Source: CAYRFQ01 sp964423615
GTDB lineage: Bacteria; Planctomycetota; Planctomycetia; Gemmatales; Gemmataceae
Assembly: GCA_964423615.1 (NCBI GenBank)
Contig: CAYRFQ010000054.1
Coordinates: forward strand, 1-45,742
Direction: 5' to 3'
Length of the DNA: 45,742 nucleotides
Every line of letters begins with the position of its first letter. Position 1 is the first letter of the stretch. Below are positions 16,324 through 24,742 of this stretch, one piece after another. The position numbers and the translations under genes were made by a program. The notes below the pieces were generated by a model that was not told where the DNA came from, did not search any database, and saw only the letters and a list, made by a program, of their open reading frames with translations.

Positions 16324-17427
16324 TTACTTGATTTTCTGGGGATCCAAAATGACGTGTTTAATCGAATAACGTCGGTAGGTGTACGTAGCATGTACTTTAC
16401 CGTCGGATGTTTGGATGATGGCCGGGTAGGAGAATTCGCTTTTAGCTCGCTCCAAGGTGAGAACGGGAGTCCATGTTTTGCCGTCCTTGGATACAGCGAC
16501 GTTCATCATGTTGCGGCCTGCCGGAAATTTCCCTCTTCGGGTTGTGTGATTGTAAATAAGGAGTTGGCGTCCGTCTTTGAGCGTTACGGCATCGACACCG
16601 GCGTTAGGATTTGGCAGCTTCGTTGCGGTCATCTTGCTCCAGGTGTTCCCGCCATCGTTCGACCAACTTTGCGTGATCGTTCCTTGCCGACTTCGGCAGA
16701 GCACCTGGAGGGCACCATTAGCATATTGTAGAAACGTGGGTTGAATCGCGCCAAATGTTTTCCCAGTGTTAATCGGACCGATAACCTTCCACGTTTTTCC
16801 GAGATCCTTGGTTAGCTCGAAATGGACACGCCAACCTTTGTGTTCGGTACTCGATCCGCAGAGGATCGTGTCGTCGGCCAATTGGACTGGTTTGCACCGG
16901 ACGGGGCCGATCAGGTTTCCGATTTTTGGATTGTTGCCAAGCCGTCGAGGCTTCGACCAGGTCTTACCATTGTCGTTGGATGTGATGATCATGCCCCACC
17001 AACGGGCGGGGTTCGGGCCGACTTTGTAGAATAGCAGCAGCGGGCCAACTTTCGGCTGGAACAACACCGGGTTCCAACACGGGAACTCTTCTTTTTCCCC
17101 TTCCGAACCGTCGACGATCTCCACGGGCTTGGACCAGTTCTTTCCATCATGCCGAGAAACCCAGATCCCGACGTTGCGATGCCGTTCAAATTTCCCACCA
17201 AACCAGGCGGCGACAAGACCTTTCGATGTCTCAACAATCGTTGACGCGTGACATTGTGGGGTTGGCTTGTTCTGCAAGGAGTATATCAGCTCGCCTTTCA
17301 GAAATGCTCCCGTCCCAGGCTTGGAAAGAGGAGGAAGGTTAGACTCTTCGGCGATTGCTCCGCCGCAACAGATGGTGGACATGATAACCCAGAGGAGAAT
17401 TCGGAGAGTGTCAAAGCTTATGTTCAT
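16324..17427 (-). CDS. Secreted sialidase-like BNR propeller protein
   Basis: 367 residues with an N-terminal signal peptide (ILLWVIMSTICCGGAIA). It shows repeated Asp-box motifs (SNDNGKTWSK, SNDGGNTWSK, SKDGKTWTP) and an exo-alpha-sialidase pattern around HASTIVETSKGLVAAWFGG, EFPCWNPVLF and LYNHT-type strands, which fits a six-bladed BNR_2 propeller. Planctomycetes carry many such genes; the enzymes may remove sialic or other acidic sugars from polymers, but the substrate is unknown. The ribosome site is poor, so ATG 17427 is chosen because the signal peptide follows directly. The 3' part of a decayed IS630 transposase lies 62 bases upstream, possibly disturbing its promoter. Confidence 0.88.
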   Translation of the reverse strand: MNISFDTLRILLWVIMSTICCGGAIAEESNLPPLSKPGTGAFLKGELIYSLQNKPTPQCHASTIVETSKGLVAAWFGGKFERHRNVGIWVSRHDGKNWSKPVEIVDGSEGEKEEFPCWNPVLFQPKVGPLLLFYKVGPNPARWWGMIITSNDNGKTWSKPRRLGNNPKIGNLIGPVRCKPVQLADDTILCGSSTEHKGWRVHFELTKDLGKTWKVIGPINTGKTFGAIQPTFLQYANGALQVLCRSRQGTITQSWSNDGGNTWSKMTATKLPNPNAGVDAVTLKDGRQLLIYNHTTRRGKFPAGRNMMNVAVSKDGKTWTPVLTLERAKSEFSYPAIIQTSDGKVHATYTYRRYSIKHVILDPQKIK

Positions 17428-17488
17428 GAGACATTCATCAATCGTATTAGTGGATAGGATTCACAGAGACCAGGGGTCTGGTGCATCT

Positions 17489-18594
17489 TCAAGTCTTACT
17501 TTTAGTGTAGAGTCGCTTGCGTTTTCGTCTCGCGTCGTCGATCTGAAATTGCCAATCGGCCCCTCGCTGTGTTTCATTGATTTGGTTTGCCCAAGTTCTA
17601 ATCTCCGAATCGAGGACCTCGACCTGTCCAAACCGTCGATTCCTCAAACACTGCCTTGTTAGGCAACTGAGCCCGCATTCGGCTATATTTAACAGACTGC
17701 CGTTACTGGGCATGGAAAAAAACGATTCGCCCGAACGCGACAGTTCCAACGCCTTGTAAAAGGCTACTTTGGTGTGGGTGTTTAAGTTGTCATGGACTAA
17801 TGTTACCTTCTCGCATTCGCTGAAACGACTGTCCAACAAGTGAGCCACTTTGGCACCCAAATCGGCTTTCTTGCGTTTCTCTCGGACACAGGCCTGCTGG
17901 ACCCAGAGAGTGGTTCGGCAAACAGAAATAGACTCGCTGTGCCTATCCGTTCGTATGCGTAATCGACTCGCTCCGGATGCACCTTCGTCGCTATGATTGG
18001 AACGCGCGTTTCGCCGATGAGTTGGAGCGGTTGTTCGTCCAGTCAAAAGACCGGATCGGCCCGGTCCCAGGGCTTTTGGTAAGTATCGAGGACTTCTTCC
18101 ACATTCGCGAAAAACTCTGAGTCGGCTTGCGGTGAGATGACCCAATACTCAACCATGCGTTTGGTCATGTCATTTTTTAAATCTTGCCATACCGGGACTG
18201 ATCGAATCAAGCACTTCTAAGGTCACGAGTTGGTCGGCCAAAAGACGCAGACTCCAGCGTCCGTAGCTGGCAGGCTGTTTGCCCAACAGGAGCACAAGCA
18301 GTTGTTGTTCGCATTGTGCATCGGAGTTGGGGATTGCCGGTGGATTGTTCGTTTCTTTTGTTCCAAACCCTGTTCGAAGCGTTGAGTAAACGTATTTTGA
18401 GACTCTCAATGGTTTGGAGTTGACGGTGAAAGGTGTTTGCTGGTCGCGCATCAGTTCGGGCCGGTCCTAAGGCATCGGCTTGAGCAGGATGTGAGCCCGT
18501 CGGACTTTCTGGGATGTGCCTTTGCGCTTCTTGATGACTGTGTAGGAAGTTGCTTGCTCGGAATCGGAGAGTGGGACAATAGACTTTTATTCAT
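17489..18594 (-). pseudogene. Decayed IS630-family transposase
   Basis: Reading the minus strand across frames recovers the parts of an IS630-type DDE transposase in the right order. Near 18590-18480 there is KSIVPLSDSEQ..VIKKRKGTSQKVRRAHILLK. At 18170-18451 there is a YGRWSLRLLADQLVTLEVLDSIS piece. At 17489-17860 there are KVTLVHDNLNTHT, FSMPSNGSLLNIAECGLSCLTRQCL and DDARRKRKRLYTKSKT. These sit in at least three frames separated by stops, so the gene is dead. The HGSWLN-like motif is changed to NGSLLN. Inverted ends and TA target were not identified. It marks an old insertion between the sialidase and the TolQ/ExbD operon. Confidence 0.85.
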
Positions 18595-18699
18595 GGGAAG
18601 ATTCCTTTATAAAAAACTTCCCAAAAACGCGACCAACGGTCAAACACCATTCATTTGTCTGGAAGATGCATCACGCCCCCACTTCAACTTCGACCTCCC

Positions 18700-20118
18700 T
18701 TATCTCTTCCCTTCCTCATCAGGAAATTGAAACCGTGGGCCGTGCTCTCCTGTCGGTATTCTCTCCACTAGCACCGAGTTACCCGAAGTTGAGTTCTCAG
18801 GTGATGCCGAAACATTTGGTTCGTTTGAAGTAACGGCAAACGATTGCGCCCTTGGGTCGATTATTTCATCTTCGAACTGGGATACGGCCAGTTTGTCTTT
18901 CGCCCTGGAGATTCGCTTACGAACTTTCGCATCGTGCACCAAATACCAAATCCGGACGATCCCGAGCCCCACTGCTGTGATCACTCCGAAGACGGCTAAG
19001 AACATAAACACTTTGGTAATCAGATCCGACAAACCAGCATCTTGAGGCTTCGGCCTTACTTCAAATGTCGGGGCAACGAAGTGCAGAGTCCGTTTCCAAC
19101 CTTTTCCCGAAAAGTATTTGTACCTCTTGAGGAAGTAACCATTGAAAGCAACTTCATGCTCAATAACTTCACCAACTTCGACTCTCTCGGGCAACCTAGG
19201 CAAGACCACGCACACAGGGTTGGCCCCGTACGTGTTCGTGAACACCCAGCCTTCGTAAACAAATGGAATACCCCGGTGGACGAGTTGATGTGGTGCGGGA
19301 AGTTTGCGAAGCCGACGAAGCGTTCCCTTCATGGAAATCACCTTGCCGCGATAGCGAGAGGGGTTTTCGAAGATGGTTCCCCAGTTCAAGTAATCGTTGT
19401 CCTCGGCGCTCCGCGAGAACTGGACTTCTGGAGTGAACGCCGCATTAGTAATGGCTTCGACAAGGGCTTTGATTTCATTCTTCTCCGCAAGATTGAATTC
19501 GCGGTTGTCTGTTTTACGGGGAAATGCCTGATCGTCGCGTGCTTGGACTCCTGTAAGCAACCACTCACGCGTCAACTTGGGAGCGTACGAACTTCCGCCA
19601 TTGGCAGTTACGATCAACATCGGGTCGGTGAGAAAAAGTGGCTGCACATGTCGTGCTGGGACGCGTCTTTCCGACTCACTCCAGAACTTCCAATAGTTTT
19701 TGGTCCCACGAGTAGGCAACGGTTCCTTGATCTTCTGGACGACAATGGGTTGCTTCGGTTCTGGCGGCAGCCCCCAAATGAGAAAGTCTTTCGTCGTCCC
19801 ATTGTACGCTGCAAGAATGTGAAGTGGTTGACGAAAGCCAACGAGTTGAACACCCGATGCGGCTTTGAGAAAAGGCTGAGCCCAAAAATTCCAGTAACCG
19901 TCAGTCCCGCGTGTCCCAGGAACTTTCTTTTTCTCGTCCTTCTTCTCGAGGTTTCGTTTTGGACTGTTCTTGGACCGAGGAGACTTCGGAATTGTCTCCC
20001 CTGAAGATTTCTGCGGGGACCGTCGTTCTAGATTCAGTTGAGCAAACGAGGGTGTTGAACTCAGCAGAGCAAGAAAAATCACCAAAACAATCAAGCAGCG
20101 AATCGGGAATGTCGTCAT
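18700..20118 (-). CDS. Exported membrane protein of unknown function in TolQ/ExbD operon
   Basis: 472 residues from ATG 20118, preceded by AAGGA; an upstream in-frame extension lacks a signal. It starts with a signal peptide (CLIVLVIFLALLSSTPSFAQ), then a basic Lys/Pro-rich stretch. Two related segments (GTRGTDGYWNFWAQPFL and TRGTKNYWKFWSESERR) look like a short internal repeat. The middle carries a beta-rich part (NPSRYRGKVISMKGTLRRL...EGWVFTNTYGANPVCVVLP) resembling an OB-like fold. A single membrane helix near residue 385 (VFMFLAVFGVITAVGLGIVRIWY) leads into a charged cytosolic tail. Family unknown. It is the last gene of the TolQ-ExbD-ExbD operon, so it may be an envelope partner energised by the proton channel. 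Confidence 0.75.
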   Translation of the reverse strand: MTTFPIRCLIVLVIFLALLSSTPSFAQLNLERRSPQKSSGETIPKSPRSKNSPKRNLEKKDEKKKVPGTRGTDGYWNFWAQPFLKAASGVQLVGFRQPLHILAAYNGTTKDFLIWGLPPEPKQPIVVQKIKEPLPTRGTKNYWKFWSESERRVPARHVQPLFLTDPMLIVTANGGSSYAPKLTREWLLTGVQARDDQAFPRKTDNREFNLAEKNEIKALVEAITNAAFTPEVQFSRSAEDNDYLNWGTIFENPSRYRGKVISMKGTLRRLRKLPAPHQLVHRGIPFVYEGWVFTNTYGANPVCVVLPRLPERVEVGEVIEHEVAFNGYFLKRYKYFSGKGWKRTLHFVAPTFEVRPKPQDAGLSDLITKVFMFLAVFGVITAVGLGIVRIWYLVHDAKVRKRISRAKDKLAVSQFEDEIIDPRAQSFAVTSNEPNVSASPENSTSGNSVLVERIPTGEHGPRFQFPDEEGKR

Positions 20119-20186
20119 GTTGGTCTTCCTTACAATGAAACCTCGAATCGCCGTATTTTTTCCGTGAGGAGCCACCGACGTTCGGA

Positions 20187-20807
20187 TCAATTGGCAGGAG
20201 GAAGAAACCCGATCTTTCGAATCCCTGAGAGGTGACATGCGTCCCAAGTGCGGACGACATATACATGTTTCAAAGACTTATCGAGCTTGAGCTTCAGATC
20301 GTATTCGGTCCCTTCGAGCCGTTCTTTGCGATCCATGAGCCATTTCGTAAGTTGTTGCATCGCTGGCTCATAGTGTTTGACGTTGGAGTCCGCGGGAAGT
20401 TCGACGGACTCGTCGTTCTCGATGACAATCGTTTTCCACGCCTCTTTGGGATCGGGGTGCTGGTTAGTCGTGATCCTGATTTCAAGCGGCTTACCGTCGT
20501 TAGCGTCGTCAGTCGTGGTTCCAGCTTTGACATAGACAACGACGAATTCCTCCACTTCTGGTGGAGGATCGTCCGTCGGCATGACTTCGGGTTCGATTTC
20601 GGGTGGTTGGTCTTGCGGTCCCGAAATAGCCGGCTTGTCAGGAGGTAACAGCCGACCGTCGATATGGACTTCGATCGCCGCAGGATTATAAGTCACGACG
20701 AAGAACGCTAATAATTGGAACGCCATGTCGAGCATGGGGGTAATGATCAAATCCATTTGGACCCCTTCCTGCGACGTGGGTTCGCCATGATATGCTTTTC
20801 CAGCCAT
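20187..20807 (-). CDS. ExbD/TolR-type protein, long Asp/Glu/Pro-rich version
   Basis: 206 residues from ATG 20807 (GGAG seven bases upstream); the frame is open further but that part is unsupported. The N-terminal membrane helix MDLIITPMLDMAFQLLAFFVVT holds the conserved Asp that takes part in proton transfer. A Pro/Glu-rich linker (IEPEVMPTDDPPPEVEEF) and a periplasmic domain follow. Together with TolQ/ExbB-like and a second ExbD gene it should form a proton-driven motor at the cytoplasmic membrane. The linker is long for the family. It lies 118 bases after the shorter ExbD and 68 bases before the unknown membrane gene, all on the same strand. Confidence 0.85.
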   Translation of the reverse strand: MAGKAYHGEPTSQEGVQMDLIITPMLDMAFQLLAFFVVTYNPAAIEVHIDGRLLPPDKPAISGPQDQPPEIEPEVMPTDDPPPEVEEFVVVYVKAGTTTDDANDGKPLEIRITTNQHPDPKEAWKTIVIENDESVELPADSNVKHYEPAMQQLTKWLMDRKERLEGTEYDLKLKLDKSLKHVYVVRTWDACHLSGIRKIGFLPPAN

Positions 20808-20924
20808 AAAAATCTCCACTGAGCCAGCTACGAGATTCGCCAAATCATTACCAGCGTCTACGTCGCTTTGACGCAAAAGCCACACACTAACGCAACTACA
20901 ATTCTCCTTTAGCGTTACAACGTC

Positions 20925-21374
20925 TCAAGGCCCTTTCTTTACCCGCAGTTGCCAACTTTCAAAGTAAACACGTGAGCAAGCATCTAACAAGTCGTAGACA
21001 TCACCATGCCGGGCGTTTTGATCAGCACGCAAGATGATGACGATGTTCGGCTCACGGCCTGGATAGGTGTCGTTAATCTCTTTTCGCATCCGCGCAAGCT
21101 TCGTTTTTAGTGCCTCCCAACTCTTTCCTTTGCTGTTGTACGGAGCAAATTTGCCGACCAACTTGCCTTTCGAATCCATGCTCAGGTAAATCAGTTCCTC
21201 CCCACTCGTCTGAACTGGGAGGGAAGACTGCGTCACCGGAAGCGTGATTTCTTGGTTCAGCTTGTCCACTTGGACGTAGTTAGCCGTGATCATGAAGAAC
21301 ATAATCAAATTCAACACGAGGTCCAGCAGCGGAGTGAAATCGGGGTTTTCTGCCGGTGGCTTGGGAGCAGCCAT
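20925..21374 (-). CDS. ExbD/TolR-type protein, short version
   Basis: 149 residues with a strong ribosome site (GGGAG) before ATG 21374. The membrane helix DFTPLLDLVLNLIMFFMITANYV carries the conserved Asp, and a periplasmic domain ends at VKKGP. It is of normal family length, about 140-150. As the partner of the TolQ/ExbB-like channel protein encoded upstream it should convert proton flow into movement of envelope proteins. Two different ExbD genes in one operon are common in planctomycetes and suggest a mixed complex. Confidence 0.92.
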   Translation of the reverse strand: MAAPKPPAENPDFTPLLDLVLNLIMFFMITANYVQVDKLNQEITLPVTQSSLPVQTSGEELIYLSMDSKGKLVGKFAPYNSKGKSWEALKTKLARMRKEINDTYPGREPNIVIILRADQNARHGDVYDLLDACSRVYFESWQLRVKKGP

Positions 21375-21502
21375 GAAATCTCCCTTCCGAAGCGATACGG
21401 GCCAACAGGGTTGAAAGTGCTTTTGGTCGTTTTAAGTCATGGACAACTTCTTGGTGGATCACCATTCATGTGATCGTCAAACACGGAAGCCTTGAATGGA
21501 TC

Positions 21503-22447
21503 TTACCGAGGTGGAGGAGCTTGCCGAGCAGGAGCTGCCGGGGCATTCGGTGCGGGGGTCCCACTGGCCGGGGCAGCAGTCGGCGGAGTTCCCGTCGGGC
21601 CTGTCTTCCGGGAGTTGTGGTACATCTGCGTCAAGAGGTCGTCCGACAAGTTGGCCGTATCCATCGTAACTCGCGTCAAACGGTTGCGGAAGAAGGAGTT
21701 GAAGAAAATCGCGACCATGGCGATACCCACACCCAAAAACGTACCACCAAGGGCAAAAGAGATCTTTCCAGCCAGTTGACTCGGATCGACGCGTTCGCTT
21801 TCACCCAGTTTTTGAAACGCACGGATCATACCGTAGACCGTGGTGATCAACCCAATCAGCGGTCCAATAGTCCCGATCGTTGCCAAATAATTGACCAGTT
21901 GCTCCTTCCCTGCTCGGATGCTATCAACCATGTTGATACAAGCATGTCGGGCATCTTCGATCCCATACTGGAGCCGTGTCATCCCCGCCGTGAGGACTCG
22001 AGCCAAAAACGAGTGGTCGTTCCGGCAAAGCTCAAAGGCCTGTTTAAACTGCCGTTGATTGACGACCTCGGTGAACTCATCGACAAACCCTGGCGGCATA
22101 GACGAACTGAGGTGCAGTTCCAAAAACAAAACGACCAACAAGGCAATTAAAGCGATCGAGAGCAGGACCAATAAAATGAGAAAGAAGAGACCGACAACGA
22201 ACTCCGGCAAGGCCATGAACAACTGGATCAACACGTTCAACGGGTTCGAGTCAGATTCTGTCCCACTTCCTTTCGCGTCATCTTGGCCTTCAACGGCTTC
22301 GGCCTCGGCGTTATCTGGTTCGCCATCTTCATCTTGTGCCAAAGCCGGAACTTCCGATACAACGACCCCGGTAACTGCAAGTCCGAATACACTGAACGGC
22401 AGCAGTCCCAAGAGCAACGCCACCAACTTTTTCGAAAGATTCCCCAT
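21503..22447 (-). CDS. MotA/TolQ/ExbB proton channel family protein with signal peptide
   Basis: 314 residues from ATG 22447, which has AAGGA eight bases upstream; ATG 22495 has no site. A signal peptide (LVALLLGLLPFSVFGLAVTGVVV) and an acidic stretch come first. A first membrane helix follows (FVVGLFFLILLVLLSIALIALLVVLFLEL), and later two helices (LATIGTIGPLIGLITTVYGMI and LGGTFLGVGIAMVAIFF) form the channel fold, with a cytosolic loop between. The C-terminus is a Pro/Ala-rich tail. It leads the minus-strand operon with two ExbD genes and one unknown. The likely function is a proton-conducting stator that drives envelope or transport proteins. Confidence 0.92.
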   Translation of the reverse strand: MGNLSKKLVALLLGLLPFSVFGLAVTGVVVSEVPALAQDEDGEPDNAEAEAVEGQDDAKGSGTESDSNPLNVLIQLFMALPEFVVGLFFLILLVLLSIALIALLVVLFLELHLSSSMPPGFVDEFTEVVNQRQFKQAFELCRNDHSFLARVLTAGMTRLQYGIEDARHACINMVDSIRAGKEQLVNYLATIGTIGPLIGLITTVYGMIRAFQKLGESERVDPSQLAGKISFALGGTFLGVGIAMVAIFFNSFFRNRLTRVTMDTANLSDDLLTQMYHNSRKTGPTGTPPTAAPASGTPAPNAPAAPARQAPPPR

Positions 22448-23643
22448 CGGTGTTTTCCTTGATTCATCTCTGGGAGAGCTTGTTGTTTCAGCCATTCATT
22501 TGGACGAGACGAGCGAAGGTTGAACTTGCTCTCTCTCGCCACTCGCACCTACCCCCCATTCGACTGCGAACCGAGGGTAAGGGTTCCCTATTTCTACGTT
22601 ACCATTGACCAGGTAAAAGAGTTCACGGTATCGATAATCAATGCCCAGGTCTTTGATGTAGCCAATCTACTATGGTTATAAACACAGGCCGATTCGAAAC
22701 CAGATACTACTCCGTGAATTCCGATTCCACCTTGCGTTCAGCTTCGGATTGGCCGGGCAATTCAGTTTTCGTGATGAGTCACTGATGGTGGAAAAAACTC
22801 AGAAAACGGAAAAGTTTCCAATTTTTTCTTCGAAAGATCCAATGGTAAATCAGTCCAACAACCTAGCTGGGCCAAAATGACTCGAAAAGGCGCTCCAAAA
22901 TGACAAAAAACTGCGTTACAACGACAGTAAACTGACAAGTTTTAGTACAAAAACCGCACTGTTTTTTCATCCTTTCGACTCATTCGCTTTTGCATATATC
23001 TGTACGCTTCAAAAGTTTACATGAAAGTATCCTGACAAGACCTAGGTGAATCAGAGCTTTGTGGGGACTTATATCCTGACGTCTTGAGGTTCTCCGAGTG
23101 CAGATGTCCATAATCAAATTGGATTTGGTCCGTTGTCATTTCTCAGAGAATGGTTAGACTGGAAGAAATTTATCGGAACATCAGTTTTACAGATGTCCCT
23201 CGCACTATGATTGTCATCATGTTCTGATTGCTTGTGCCAGGAAACCACACATATACAACCACCTCACTGGGTGCAAAAAGGTTAAATCTCTCTAGCACGC
23301 TGTCGTTCCCAAGTTGTTGGGTTGATTTGAGAGCTGCTTGCTGGTCGAAAGTAGACTAAGAACGATGATGTGCAATCGGAAAAGGGATTTGTTAAGCGCA
23401 CCCAAAGATCAACACGTGAAATCCATCGTTACATGTTCATCCCAACCAAACCTGCCTGTCAAGTCTTTCTTGTGGAAAGAACTAACCGGCTCAACCCGAC
23501 GCCGACAGAACTCATTTTTCCTGAAATATTACACCAGGAACGGCGCGATCAGGAATCTGAAATAGAATAATTCCCGTCTGATCAACGGAGTCGAGAACAA
23601 GCACTGCGCACGTAATTTCTAACCCGATGTTCCTTCCCAGATG
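22448..23643. other. Long intergenic region upstream of the TolQ operon
   Basis: About 1.2 kb with only short open frames. A 66-codon plus-strand frame at 23370-23570 has no ribosome site and no known motif. The minus strand of about 22820-22970 resembles the repeat region 3160-3340. The promoter of the TolQ operon should lie here. No tRNA, rRNA or CRISPR pattern was seen. Confidence 0.5.
22820..22970 (-). repeat. Second copy of the phased repeat, opposite orientation
   Basis: Read on the minus strand, this stretch contains TTTACTG, then a CGCAG, then GTCATTTT, in the same order and spacing as plus 3204-3236. About 22 of 28 bases agree by eye in that core. Further along the minus strand, TTCGAAGAAAAAATTGG matches TTCAAGAAAAATTGG near 3313. 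The two regions are thus related over 150 bases or more, with small length differences. Both lie some 400-500 bases before a gene start in the same relative orientation. Confidence 0.5.
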
Positions 23644-24060
23644 TCACTTTATTTGTATCACTATATCCACGACCCAGCAACCACGAACATGTTGACCATC
23701 GGTCCGACACCCCTCTTCTAGTTTTTTGAATTTGGATTTGCCTACAAATCGTGGGTACACGCCCCCGTGTACTTTTTCTTGACCGTAGTTCAACACGACA
23801 AATGGTACCCACGACAAACATGGAATTCCAACATCCAAAGGCCATTCCGTTCGACGGTGTTTGAGAATGCTCTGATCCAGACCGTCAGAGCTTCCATGGT
23901 CCCAGCGCAAATAGCAAGGCGACCAAAGTCGTTTTCCTCGTCAATTGATCGACCGAGCTTCATTGCTGCACGATCAATCCATTCGTCCCAGCATAATTGA
24001 AATGAAATAGCACGAAAAGAACTCCCGACGATGTCTCATAACAACGTCAGTTGTACGGGA
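23644..24060 (-). pseudogene. Decayed copy of the Gemmataceae-type 'LLRDI.G.PFR...HVRGCWVVD' protein
   Basis: Minus-strand frames hold, in order, VQLTLL, a TGA at 24036-24038, then DIVGSSFRAISFQLCW, MKLGRSIDEENDFGRL, and in another frame SILKHRR and finally DGQHVRGCWVVDIVIQIK. This is the C-terminal layout of the family whose intact member is at 36717-37415 (GNPFRP, RIDESRNYGHLPVLADALEEAGC, ILEHCRE, AKGCHVLDCIL). The first stop falls where an Arg codon would be expected (LLRDI). One frameshift follows, and the segment before HVRGCW seems to hold extra sequence. The N-terminal half may extend to about 24430 but is not recognisable. A dead gene. Confidence 0.6.
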
Positions 24061-24742
24061 GCTTCGGCAATTCCGCGTTGACGGATGAGGTTCCATGATG
24101 AGGATTGATTTGCGAGGTGATCGAATGGCGACAGGACGGAGAAGGGGAAAAAAAGAGATCCTCCAGTTGCTTCGCTGCCGTTCGAACACGCGTCCCTTGT
24201 TGCGTTGGTTGACTCGTTGGCCGACTGACTAACTTGAGCCCAACGGAACCGGAAAAAGAGATTGGAGACCCAACAAGCGAGTTCATTCCCTGGCACAGAC
24301 TGGGGAAATTGATCCAGAAGAGCACGGAAGGCTGTTCCTGGGGAGTTTTGCTCGGGTCTCGCCAAAAGCTCTCGGTGGGCAAAACGTTGAACCAGTCGAG
24401 GTCTCGACGACGGAATCGCTCCGCTCAAATTACTTGGGGAAGGCTCTCGAATAATTCGTCTTTTTTCATCGTCTGGATATCAGAGCGTCATCGATATCCC
24501 TTCGCAAGAATACGATGGGCATCCACCATGAATAGTGATTGTTGGGACCGATCCCATTTTCCTCGGTCGAGGATGTTGATTCCCGTCTTCCAAATCATCT
24601 CTGGGCGTTCAGTCCATCGCACTGCCACTTTTCACACTGGTTTTACCTGAAGCCTCTAATGTCTCCCGGCGTGACCGTGTGAGTTTGTCGTTTGCATGTC
24701 GAAGCAATCAATAGTCAATTTCCGTTTCGATAGGAATCCGTC
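24061..24742. other. Probable remainder of a pseudogene and promoter region
   Basis: Overlapping minus-strand frames up to 130 codons lie here (24036-24428) but none carries a known motif. They directly precede the recognisable C-terminal remnant at 23644-24060, so they may be the degraded front of the same gene. The promoter of the 24743 gene must lie in the last part. Confidence 0.4.

Noticed and set aside
19042..20004. 320-codon plus-strand open frame
   Set aside because: It is antisense to the operon's signal-peptide membrane protein and has no recognisable content.
23370..23570. 66-codon plus-strand open frame
   Set aside because: It has protein-like composition at its end, but no ribosome site, no known motif and no neighbour to support it.
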